This document shows, piece by piece, positions 23,377 to 30,771 of a DNA stretch of 33,219 nucleotides (positions within the stretch are counted from its first letter, which is position 1; the number at the start of each line of letters is the position of its first letter). The notes under the pieces were generated by a model that did no database searches, was not told the origin of the DNA, and saw only the letters and a list, made by a program, of their open reading frames with translations. Source of the stretch: Pseudomonadota bacterium (GTDB taxonomy: Bacteria; Pseudomonadota; Gammaproteobacteria; Steroidobacterales; Steroidobacteraceae); the NCBI GenBank assembly GCA_023391335.1, contig JAEWBG010000103.1:1-33219 (forward strand). The letters are read 5' to 3'. The translations under genes and the position numbers were made by a program.

Positions 23377-23394
23377 GCATCGCGTGCGCGATGC
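23377..23394. promoter_or_regulatory. Perfect 18-nt palindrome upstream of pncB
   Basis: GCATCGCG-TG-CGCGATGC has 8-bp perfect arms and ends 43 bp before the pncB start. The position suits an operator or a 5'-UTR hairpin controlling the pncB-ftsH-usp-ATPase run. No regulator consensus is recognised. Confidence 0.45.
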
Positions 23395-23437
23395 TTCGCT
23401 TCACCGCAGCAGCTCTAATCTCCAGCAGTAGGCCATC

Positions 23438-24793
23438 ATGGATAGCGTGAATCCAAGCGTCACGTCGGCATCCGCATTGCTGACGGATTTCTACCAGCTC
23501 ACCATGCTCGATGCGTATTACAAGCTCGGCATGGAAGATACCGCGGTCTTCGAATTCTTCGTGCGCCGCTTGCCGCGCGAGAGGAATTTCCTGGTGTGCG
23601 CCGGTGTCGATTCCGTGTTGGATTACCTCACTAATCTGCGTTTTTCATCTGACGATCTCACCTGGCTCGAGTCCACCGAGCGCTTCGATCGAACGTTCTT
23701 GGATCGCCTCGCCAAGTGGCGCTTCACCGGCGATGTGTATGCCATGCGCGAAGGGAATGTGTTCTTCGAGAGCGAGCCCGTGCTGCGTGTTACCGCGCCG
23801 TTGCCCGAGGCGCAGTTCATCGAAAGCCGGCTCATCAACTTGCTTCACTATCAGATCGTCGTTGCATCGAAAGCGGCACGATGTCGTCTCGCTGCCGGCG
23901 AAGCCAAGCTCATCGATTTTGGAATGCGGCGTGCGCATGGTGCAGAAGCCGCTCTTTTGGCGAGCCGAGCGTGTTACATCGCAGGATTCGAGTCGACCGC
24001 CACGGTCGAAGCCGCGCGTCGCTACGGCATTCCCGTGTCGGGGACCGTGGCGCACTCATTCATTCAAGCGCATATCAATGAAGTGGACGCATTCCGCAAC
24101 ATCGCCAAGTGCGCACCGAAGAATTTGACGCTACTCATCGATACCTACAACACCGCGACCGCTGCCCGCCGCGTAGTGGCGCTCGCGCGCGAATTGCGGG
24201 AGCAGGGTGTGGAGGTTAGTGCGGTCCGCATCGATAGCGGCGATCTCTTGGAAGAGTCGAAGCGTGTCCGCTCGATCTTGGATGCTAATGGCGGCAAAGG
24301 CATTCGCATTTTGGCGAGCAGCGGCTTAGATGAACATGAGATTGCGCGGTTGCAGGCAGCGGGTGCGCCGATCGATGTGTATTGCGTCGGTACGCACGTT
24401 GCTGTCTCGCGCGATGTGCCCGCATTGGATTGCGCGTACAAACTGCAGCAGTACGCGGGCCGTGCAACGCGCAAGCTTTCGATCGACAAGGAAACCTGGC
24501 CGGGACCGCGCGAAGTGTTCAGGCAGTACGATCCGCACGGCCTCATTGCGACCGACGTGTTGGGATGCCTAGACGAAAACATCGAGGGCACACCGCAACT
24601 ACGTCGCGTGATGAGTGCAGGCAAACGTACCTGTTCGCCGCTGCCGCTCGCAGAGATTCGCGATCATTGCAAAGAACAACTCGCGCAATTGCCCGTGCCG
24701 CTTCGCAGCCTGGGGCCGGTGCGTCGCTCTCCCGTGAAGGTGTCCGCTAAGCAGCATGCACTCGCCGACGAAGTGGCGCGATCTCCTCATTGA
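23438..24793 (+). CDS. pncB: Nicotinate phosphoribosyltransferase
   Basis: This 451-residue enzyme makes nicotinate mononucleotide from nicotinate and PRPP using ATP, the first step of NAD salvage (Preiss-Handler route). It opens with LLTDFYQLTMLDAYYKLGMEDTAVFEFFVRRLP, the family signature. It continues with LIDFGMRRAHGAEAAL, the GTVAHSFIQAH loop holding the autophosphorylated histidine, LLIDTYNT, and VRIDSGDLLEESKRVRSILD, and then the PRPP-binding part ILASSGLDEHEI. The length is typical of the longer bacterial type. Its stop is within a few bases of the ftsH start, so it leads a likely operon with ftsH, a universal stress protein and a P-type ATPase. Confidence 0.93.
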   Translation: MDSVNPSVTSASALLTDFYQLTMLDAYYKLGMEDTAVFEFFVRRLPRERNFLVCAGVDSVLDYLTNLRFSSDDLTWLESTERFDRTFLDRLAKWRFTGDVYAMREGNVFFESEPVLRVTAPLPEAQFIESRLINLLHYQIVVASKAARCRLAAGEAKLIDFGMRRAHGAEAALLASRACYIAGFESTATVEAARRYGIPVSGTVAHSFIQAHINEVDAFRNIAKCAPKNLTLLIDTYNTATAARRVVALARELREQGVEVSAVRIDSGDLLEESKRVRSILDANGGKGIRILASSGLDEHEIARLQAAGAPIDVYCVGTHVAVSRDVPALDCAYKLQQYAGRATRKLSIDKETWPGPREVFRQYDPHGLIATDVLGCLDENIEGTPQLRRVMSAGKRTCSPLPLAEIRDHCKEQLAQLPVPLRSLGPVRRSPVKVSAKQHALADEVARSPH

Positions 24794-24798
24794 CCCCT

Positions 24799-26718
24799 AT
24801 GCGCGTGCAGCTCAACAAGATTTCGATTTGGAACGTCCTGCTGCTACTCGTGCTGATTTGGACCGTTCTCGAATGGCGTGCCGAGAAGCCGTGGGTGCCC
24901 ATCGCCTACAGCGAATTCAAAGCACTCGTCCGAGCCGGAGATGTGAAGAGCGTTGCGATCAGTCCACAGGTCGTCCAGGGAACGTTCAAGGCCGATCCAG
25001 GCAAATCTTTGCTGTCTGCGGAAACGCAGAAGCACATTCGCACCTCCGACGTCGACATTCCGTTCGAAGCTGCACGCATCGAAGATCCCGATCTGATCTC
25101 GGAGCTTGATGCGGCCGGTGTGAAGTACTGGGGTGAGACGGGCACGAATTGGTTGGGAATCCTCTTGTCGTGGATTGCCCCCGCCTTGGCCTTCGGCGTG
25201 ATTTGGATGCTCCTAATGGGACGCTTCAGCGCAAAAGGAGCGGGCGATCTCATGAGCATCGGCAAGAGCAAGGCGCGCGTGTACGTGCAGAAGAACCTCG
25301 ATGTGCATTTCTCCGACGTCGAAGGGATCGATGAAGCTAAGGCGGAGCTGGTACAAGTCGTGGAATTTCTGAAGTCGCCGGAGCGCTACACGCGTCTGGG
25401 CGGACACATACCGAAAGGGGTGCTCATCGTGGGCGCGCCGGGTACAGGCAAGACGCTGTTGGCGAAAGCCGTGGCGGGCGAGGCCGCGGTGCCGTTCTTG
25501 TCCATCAGCGGCTCCGAATTCGTTGAGATGTTCGTCGGTGTTGGCGCGGCGCGCGTGCGCGATCTATTCGAGCAGGCCGCTGCATTGGCGCCCTGCATTA
25601 TCTTCATCGACGAACTCGACGCGTTGGGGCGTGCACGTGGCGTAAGCGGCATCGGTGCGCACGAAGAACGCGAGCAAACGTTGAATCAGTTGTTGGTGGA
25701 GATGGACGGCTTCGACACGAATCGCGGCGTGATCATCATGGCGGCGACCAATCGCCCTGAGATCCTCGATCCCGCGCTGTTGCGTCCAGGGCGCTTCGAT
25801 CGGCAGGTCGCAATCGATCGGCCAGACATTCACGGGCGCGAACGAATCTTGCGTCTGCACGCGAAACGGCTCGTCTTAGGCTCCGATGTCGATCTAACTG
25901 CGGTCGCAGGCAAGACGCCGGGGTTCGCGGGCGCCGATCTCGCCAATGTCGTCAACGAGGCTGCGTTGCATGCGGCGCAGAGCGACAAGGCGGCCGTCAC
26001 GATGAGCGACTTCGATGCGGCGATCGAGCGCGCCATCGCGGGATTAGAAAAGAAAACTCGCATCATGAATGAAAGCGAGAAAAAGACAGTCGCGGTCCAC
26101 GAGGCGGGTCATGCGCTCATTGCGGAATTGCGAACCACGACGGATAAAGTGTCGAAGGTGTCGATCATTCCGCGAGGCTTTGGAGCCCTTGGATTTACCC
26201 AGCAGTTGCCGACTGAAGATCGATACGTCATGAAGCACGCGGAGCTGCTCGACCGGTTGGACGTGTTGCTCGGCGGGCGCGGAGCCGAGCGAGTGATCTT
26301 CGGCGAACTGTCGACCGGCGCGAGCGACGATCTGCAACGCGCGACGGATCTCGCGCATCACATGATCGCGCAATACGGAATGAGCGGCTCGCTGGGTGCG
26401 GCGGTGTTCGAAGTGCGATCCGGAACGTCATATTTGGGCGACGCAAGGGCCTTCACGCGGCGCGAATACAGCGAGCAGACGGCTCGTCACATCGACGAAG
26501 AGATTCGCCAGTTACTGTACGACGCCGAGACGCGCGTGCACCAAACGCTTCTTGCGCATCGACGCGAGCTGGATGCGGTAGCAGAACAGTTGCTGACCAA
26601 GGAGACGCTGGATCGCACTCTGTTCCTCGAGATCTTGCGCAAGGCCCGCGAGCCCGCTCGCGAACCGCAGACTGCCGAGGCCCATGGCGCGCTGCCCGTC
26701 GCGGTTGCGAGTACGTAA
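24799..26718 (+). CDS. ftsH: ATP-dependent zinc metalloprotease FtsH (paralogue)
   Basis: This 639-residue membrane AAA+ protease degrades misfolded membrane and regulatory proteins. Two membrane helices (about 10-25 and 118-141) flank a periplasmic domain. The AAA module follows with Walker A GAPGTGKT (212-219), pore loop MFVGVGA, Walker B IIFIDELDALG (267-277) and the second region of homology NRPEILDPALLRPGRFDR. The zinc site HEAGH is at 434-438. The ATG gives this start; a TTG three codons earlier overlaps the pncB stop (TTGA) and is an alternative. The divergent N-terminus (IAYSEFKALVRAGDVKSVAISPQ) and a location among stress genes suggest an accessory FtsH and not the housekeeping copy, which is an inference. 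Confidence 0.93.
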   Translation: MRVQLNKISIWNVLLLLVLIWTVLEWRAEKPWVPIAYSEFKALVRAGDVKSVAISPQVVQGTFKADPGKSLLSAETQKHIRTSDVDIPFEAARIEDPDLISELDAAGVKYWGETGTNWLGILLSWIAPALAFGVIWMLLMGRFSAKGAGDLMSIGKSKARVYVQKNLDVHFSDVEGIDEAKAELVQVVEFLKSPERYTRLGGHIPKGVLIVGAPGTGKTLLAKAVAGEAAVPFLSISGSEFVEMFVGVGAARVRDLFEQAAALAPCIIFIDELDALGRARGVSGIGAHEEREQTLNQLLVEMDGFDTNRGVIIMAATNRPEILDPALLRPGRFDRQVAIDRPDIHGRERILRLHAKRLVLGSDVDLTAVAGKTPGFAGADLANVVNEAALHAAQSDKAAVTMSDFDAAIERAIAGLEKKTRIMNESEKKTVAVHEAGHALIAELRTTTDKVSKVSIIPRGFGALGFTQQLPTEDRYVMKHAELLDRLDVLLGGRGAERVIFGELSTGASDDLQRATDLAHHMIAQYGMSGSLGAAVFEVRSGTSYLGDARAFTRREYSEQTARHIDEEIRQLLYDAETRVHQTLLAHRRELDAVAEQLLTKETLDRTLFLEILRKAREPAREPQTAEAHGALPVAVAST

Positions 26719-26793
26719 AGGGTAGAGGCATTCCACTGCTGCGACTGCACGCGGCGGAGCGCAGCATCGACAGCAGTGCTAGGAGATTCGGCC

Positions 26794-27249
26794 ATGTATA
26801 AGAATATTTTGGTTCCCGTCGATGGCAGCGAGCCTTCGATGCGAGGATTAGCCGAGGCAGTCAAGTTGGCGAAAAGTGAGAAGGCCAAGCTACACCTACT
26901 GCATGTGGTGAATGAATTGGTGTTTCTCGACGGCGATATTCCCGAACTTTACGATGTCGTCACTCAATCGCTGCGCGAGGGCGGCAAGGCCGTTCTCGAA
27001 CGTGCCGCCACATTCGCCCGCCGCAACGATTTAGAACCCCAAACCCACCTGGTCGAGCGGTTCGGCGGGCGCGCTTCGGACACGATTGTCGAGCAATGCC
27101 AAGCAGTCGCTGCCGACTTGATCGTCATGGGCACGCATGGCCGCCGCGGTGTGAGCCGCTTGACGATGGGAAGCGACGCGGAGTTGGTGGTGAGAACGTC
27201 GCCCGTTCCCGTGCTGCTCGTCAGGCTTCCAGAGTCGGCGAACTCGTAG
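26794..27249 (+). CDS. Universal stress protein (UspA family)
   Basis: This 151-residue cytoplasmic protein has the single Usp domain. It opens with MYKNILVPVDGSEPSMRGL, has LHLLHVV in the second strand, and ends in the ATP-binding signature G-x2-G-x9-G-S (GTHGRRGVSRLTMGS), so it is probably an ATP-binding type. Such proteins support survival in growth arrest, low oxygen and oxidative stress. AGGAG lies ten bases before the ATG, which decides the start over an upstream in-frame ATG. It lies 75 bp after ftsH and 55 bp before the ATPase gene on the same strand, so cotranscription is likely. Confidence 0.93.
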   Translation: MYKNILVPVDGSEPSMRGLAEAVKLAKSEKAKLHLLHVVNELVFLDGDIPELYDVVTQSLREGGKAVLERAATFARRNDLEPQTHLVERFGGRASDTIVEQCQAVAADLIVMGTHGRRGVSRLTMGSDAELVVRTSPVPVLLVRLPESANS

Positions 27250-27304
27250 CTCCCCATCGTGTGCTCTGCCTGGCAGGCGGTCGTTTCGGTCCGATGATCT
27301 CGCA

Positions 27305-29824
27305 ATGGATGCATATTGGTCCGCGTCGGCGACCCAACTGCTCGAACGGCTTCGCTCGTCCGAGCAAGGTTTAACTGCAGCAGAGGCCGCATCGCGCTTG
27401 CAGTCGTGCGGCAAGAACGAAATCGCGCGCGAGGTTTCCCATTCGCGATTGCGCGTGTTGGCGCGGCAACTTGCCAATCCTCTACTGTTCCTCCTCATTA
27501 TTGCGGCGCTCATCTCGTCTTTCGCGGGCGAGTGGACCGACGCCGCCATCGTCATTTCGATCGTCGTCGCGAGTGCATGGATCGGATATCGACGCGAGTA
27601 CACCGCTCATGAAGCGGCAGCGGCACTGCGCGATCGCATCCGGGCCCGAACGCGTGTTCTTCGCGATGGTAAGGAGCAAGCGGTACTCATCGAAGAGGTT
27701 GTCCCGGGCGACATCGTCTTGCTAGCGGCGGGCAGCTTGGTGCCCGCTGACGGCGTCATTTTGGATTCGAACGATGCGTACGTGAGCGAAGCCGCATTAA
27801 CCGGCGAGAGTTATCCAGTCGCGAAGGTCGCGGGCCCGCTGCCGGCGGAGACGCCCTTGGCCAAGCGCACCAACTGCGTTCATCTCGGCACCAACGTGCG
27901 CAGCGGCTCGCTTCGCATCGTTATCGTCAAGACGGGATTGGCGACTCAGTTCGGTTCGATTGCTCGCAGGCTCGAGAAGCGTCAGCCGAAAACAGAATTC
28001 GATCGCGGCATGCAGCGCTTCGGTTACTTGCTCACGAGCGCCATGCTCGTCATCGTCTTCCTAGTGTTTGTGGCGCATACCCTGGCGGGCCGAGAGCCGG
28101 TCGAAACTTTGTTGTTTTCGATCGCGCTGGCAGTGGGTTTAAGCCCCGAATTGTTGCCTGCGATTTTGAGCTTCAACTTGGCGCGAGGCGCGGAAATGTT
28201 GGCGCAGCGCGGCGTGCTCGTGCGACGCCTGAATGCAATTGAAAATCTAGGCAGCATGGATGTGCTGTGTACGGATAAGACCGGCACGCTCACGGAGGGC
28301 GTGATTCAACTCGAAGGCGCCTACAATTGGAACGCAGAGAAATCCGCCGAAGTGATCACGCTGGGCGCGCTCAATGCTACGTTCGAGTCGGGTTTAGCGA
28401 GTCCGTTGGATGACGCAATCGTGGCCCACAACAAGCCGGATGTTGTCGGCATCCAGAAGCTCGCTGAAATCCCTTTCGACTTTATCCGCAAACGCGTGAG
28501 CGTGATCGTCGAAGATGCCAAGGGAGTTCGGTTGATCGCGAAAGGGGCGTTTCGGCAGATGGTGCAGGCGTGCTCGACGCTTGCAGATGGATCACTGCTC
28601 GACGAAACCGCTCGTGAAAAACTGGACGAGCGATACACGGCCTGGGCGTTACAAGGAGTCCGCGTACTTGCCGTCGCGTATCGCACGCTGAATCGCAAGA
28701 CCTCGTATACACGAGATGACGAAGCGGATCTCATTTTCGCGGGATTCCTCACGTTTTTGGATCGACCCAAAGCGGGGGCTGCGGAAGCAATCGCTGAACT
28801 CAAAGACCTCGGCATCACGGTGAAATTGATCAGCGGCGATAGTGCGGAGGTGTCGAAACATGTTGCGAGCATCGTGGGCCTGTCGAGCAAGCGTGTACTG
28901 ACGGGCGCCGAACTCGATGAGTTGCATGACGAAGCACTGTGGCGAGATGCAGAGAGAACCGATCTCTTCGTCGAGGTCGATCCGAATCAAAAGGAGCGGA
29001 TCATTCTCGCGCTCAAGAAGATGGGCCATGTAGTCGGGTTTCTGGGCGATGGCGTCAACGACGCTCCGGCGATGCATGCAGCAGACACGAGCCTCTCCGT
29101 GGAACAGGCTGTCGATGTCGCGCGCGAGGCGGCGGATTTCGTGTTGCTCGAGCGCGGTTTGGATGTAATCCGGCGCGGCGTGGAAGAGGGGCGTCGCACG
29201 TTCATGAACACGCTTAAATATGTGTTGACGACTACGAGCGCCAATCTCGGCAACATGATTAGCATGGCCGCGGCTTCGCTCATGCTCCCTTTTCTGCCGC
29301 TGCTGGCAGGACAGATTCTCTTGAACAACTTTCTGTCGGATATCCCGGCAGTGGGTCTGGCCGGCGACTCGGTCGATCGCGAGCTCGTGATCAAGCCACG
29401 ACGCTGGGATATCAAATTCATCGCCCGTTACATGGTGGAGTTCGGGCTCTTGAGTTCGGTGTTCGACTTCATGACGTTTGGCGTGCTGCTCTACGCCTTC
29501 CATGCGTCCCCGGATCTATTTCGCACCGGCTGGTTCGTGGAGTCGCTCCTGACAGAGCTGGTAATCGCAATTGTGGTGCGTACTCGCCGTCCGTTCTTCT
29601 TGAGCCGTCCTGGTCGGCTGCTTCTGTCGACGACAATGTTGCTGATCGCAGTAACGTTGGCCATTCCCTATCTGCCACTCAGTCATCTGTTCGGATTCAT
29701 TCCATTGCCCGCCACGCTGACAGGCATGCTGATCCTAATCACGATGGCCTATGTTCTCGGTGCAGAGATTCTCAAGCGCTGGTTCTACAGAAGGGACTTC
29801 GCGTTGGAGATAGTGAGGGAGTGA
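27305..29824 (+). CDS. MgtA-like cation-transporting P-type ATPase
   Basis: This 839-residue inner-membrane pump resembles type III (MgtA/PMA-like) P-type ATPases. It has an N-terminal cation-ATPase domain (LSxxEQGLTAAEAASRL), actuator loop LTGES (165-169), the M4 ion-binding stretch GLSPELLPAILS (278-289; MgtA has PEMLP here), phosphorylation site DKTGTLT with D324, nucleotide-domain KGA, and the hinge GDGVNDAPAM (from 581), then six C-terminal helices. The M4 sequence suggests Mg2+ or H+/cation traffic and not Ca2+ or heavy metals; the exact ion is not certain. It is slightly shorter than MgtA (about 900). The last codons run into a tandem repeat of AGTGAGGG, which supplies the TGA stop. 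Confidence 0.9.
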   Translation: MDAYWSASATQLLERLRSSEQGLTAAEAASRLQSCGKNEIAREVSHSRLRVLARQLANPLLFLLIIAALISSFAGEWTDAAIVISIVVASAWIGYRREYTAHEAAAALRDRIRARTRVLRDGKEQAVLIEEVVPGDIVLLAAGSLVPADGVILDSNDAYVSEAALTGESYPVAKVAGPLPAETPLAKRTNCVHLGTNVRSGSLRIVIVKTGLATQFGSIARRLEKRQPKTEFDRGMQRFGYLLTSAMLVIVFLVFVAHTLAGREPVETLLFSIALAVGLSPELLPAILSFNLARGAEMLAQRGVLVRRLNAIENLGSMDVLCTDKTGTLTEGVIQLEGAYNWNAEKSAEVITLGALNATFESGLASPLDDAIVAHNKPDVVGIQKLAEIPFDFIRKRVSVIVEDAKGVRLIAKGAFRQMVQACSTLADGSLLDETAREKLDERYTAWALQGVRVLAVAYRTLNRKTSYTRDDEADLIFAGFLTFLDRPKAGAAEAIAELKDLGITVKLISGDSAEVSKHVASIVGLSSKRVLTGAELDELHDEALWRDAERTDLFVEVDPNQKERIILALKKMGHVVGFLGDGVNDAPAMHAADTSLSVEQAVDVAREAADFVLLERGLDVIRRGVEEGRRTFMNTLKYVLTTTSANLGNMISMAAASLMLPFLPLLAGQILLNNFLSDIPAVGLAGDSVDRELVIKPRRWDIKFIARYMVEFGLLSSVFDFMTFGVLLYAFHASPDLFRTGWFVESLLTELVIAIVVRTRRPFFLSRPGRLLLSTTMLLIAVTLAIPYLPLSHLFGFIPLPATLTGMLILITMAYVLGAEILKRWFYRRDFALEIVRE

Positions 29825-29871
29825 GGGAGTGAGGGAGTGAGGGAGTGAGGAGTGAGGAGTGAGGAGTGAGG
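29812..29871 (+). repeat. Tandem repeat (AGTGAGGG x4, AGTGAGG x4) overlapping a gene end
   Basis: Four exact 8-mers (29812-29843) are followed by four exact 7-mers (29844-29871) and a degenerate AGTGAAGGG. The first unit and a half code for the last residues and stop of the P-type ATPase (stop TGA at 29822-29824). The change of period within one array indicates slipped-strand expansion. Confidence 0.92.
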
Positions 29872-29930
29872 AGTGAAGGGTGCAGGTCACCGCGTAGCCT
29901 GCCTCCGCTGCCATCACTGAGCGAATCAAC

Positions 29931-30127
29931 GACGGATCGCTTCGCGATCAAGTAGGACTGTCGTCAGGCGGGACGCTACGCGTCAGGACAGAAGCGAAGG
30001 ACGGATGCTACGCGTCGGGAAGGACCGTCGTCGGGACAGAGCGGAGCAATGACGGACGACTTCGTCGTCAGGAAGGCCTTCGGCAGGAAGGACGCTGATG
30101 CGTCAGGAAGGACTAGCGTCAGGACAG
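29931..30127 (+). repeat. Tandem hairpin array, longest copy
   Basis: About eleven units of 16-22 nt. Stems include GATCGC-TTC-GCGATC, GAC-TGTC-GTC, GACGC-TAC-GCGTC, GATGC-TAC-GCGTC (G-U wobble), GACGAC-TTC-GTCGTC, GGCC-TTC-GGC, GACGC-TGAT-GCGTC and GAC-TAGC-GTC. Linkers are CAGGAAGGA, CGGGAAGGA or CAGGACAGA. Stem bases vary in pairs while the linkers stay constant, which is the pattern of selection for structure or of palindrome-templated change. Confidence 0.8.
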
Positions 30128-30314
30128 AACCAACTGCCATATCGCCGTCTTCATTTCCGTGTTCTCCGTGTGAAATCTTTCTCCGAAGAGCGCAAGCCGA
30201 CTGCGTCGGCAAGCAAGCCTCACGGCAAGCGAGCCGCAGGCAGGCAAGCGCTGCGCGCAGGCCAGAGCGAAAGGTTGGCTAAGAGAACAGCGCACAGAGT
30301 CTTAGAGCCGTTGC

Positions 30315-30356
30315 ACCCGCGTCCGCATGGGATTTCCTTCGGTCATAGGCGGGTGG
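30315..30356 (+). repeat. CACCCGC/GCGGGTG hairpin with a 28-nt loop
   Basis: The hairpin that elsewhere has a 3-4-nt loop (for example 19040-19060) has 28 nt here. The loop includes TCCGCATGGGATTTCC (30323-30338), which nearly matches TCCGCACGGGACTTCC at 22695-22710 in another module. The usual GGC-AT-C-TGTT-type downstream word (GGCCATCGTGTT) is kept. Confidence 0.7.
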
Positions 30357-30771
30357 CCATCGTGTTCTTAGCTTCGCTCGTTCCCAGAAGGAATTTCCAC
30401 GCAGGGCACGGGGAGCACAGAGACGGACGAAACACAAAGCGCACAAGAAGGAACACAAAGGGCACAAAGAGAACTGAATGAAAATGGTGTCCTCCGCTTT
30501 GTGATCTTTGGTTTTCTATGTGTTACTTGTGTTGCGCCTTATCTCGAGCCGGACGCCACACAAAGCGCACAAAGACATCGGAGATTGGACAGGATGAAAA
30601 GGATTAACAGGATGGTCAGAGCAAGGAGGCGTGTTCCTGCGTTCAGACATCCTGTTCATCTTGTCGGGATTGACAGCATGGTCGAGCTGAGAGGCACAGC
30701 TCCGCCGTTCACGCTCGAAGCCTTTTCACCCCATCACCTCATCACGTCATCACCCGCAGGGGGCGATGCGC

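Larger units (their letters stand above)
22453..23437. other. Gene-free repeat island 4
   Basis: Nearly 1 kb without a gene separates the kinase-like gene from pncB. In order: hairpin array (22473-22580), GGCGAGCC module (22585-22668), a related module with the AGCGCTGCGCGCAGGCC hairpin (22683-22770), CTCCGTG repeats (22785-22817), reverse GCTGGTGCGACGG and CTCTGTGG modules (22840-22905), a TGACTAC remnant (22911), ACAGGAT repeats (23037-23066), a reverse hairpin array (23106-23190), another CTCCGTGTGAAATCC module (23240-23266), then the pncB leader. Confidence 0.65.
29825..30771. other. Gene-free repeat island 5
   Basis: No gene is seen. After the tandem repeat come the longest hairpin array (29931-30127), a TTCTCCGTGTGAAATC module (30155-30177), a GGCAAGC / AGCGCTGCGCGCAGGCC module (30188-30270), a CACCCGC/GCGGGTG hairpin with an enlarged loop (30315-30356), CACGG/CACAAAG repeats (30395-30475), ACAGGAT repeats in both orientations (30590-30690), and a CACCCCATCACCTCATCAC repeat (30727-30745) next to the stop of the kinase fusion. 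Confidence 0.65.

Noticed and set aside
28649..29503. 284-codon open frame on the minus strand
   Set aside because: It is antisense to conserved P-type ATPase motifs, a typical shadow in GC-rich coding DNA.
29931..30127. Possible CRISPR array
   Set aside because: Unit length varies (about 16-22 nt), the palindromic part changes from unit to unit and there are no unique spacers of constant length or nearby cas genes.
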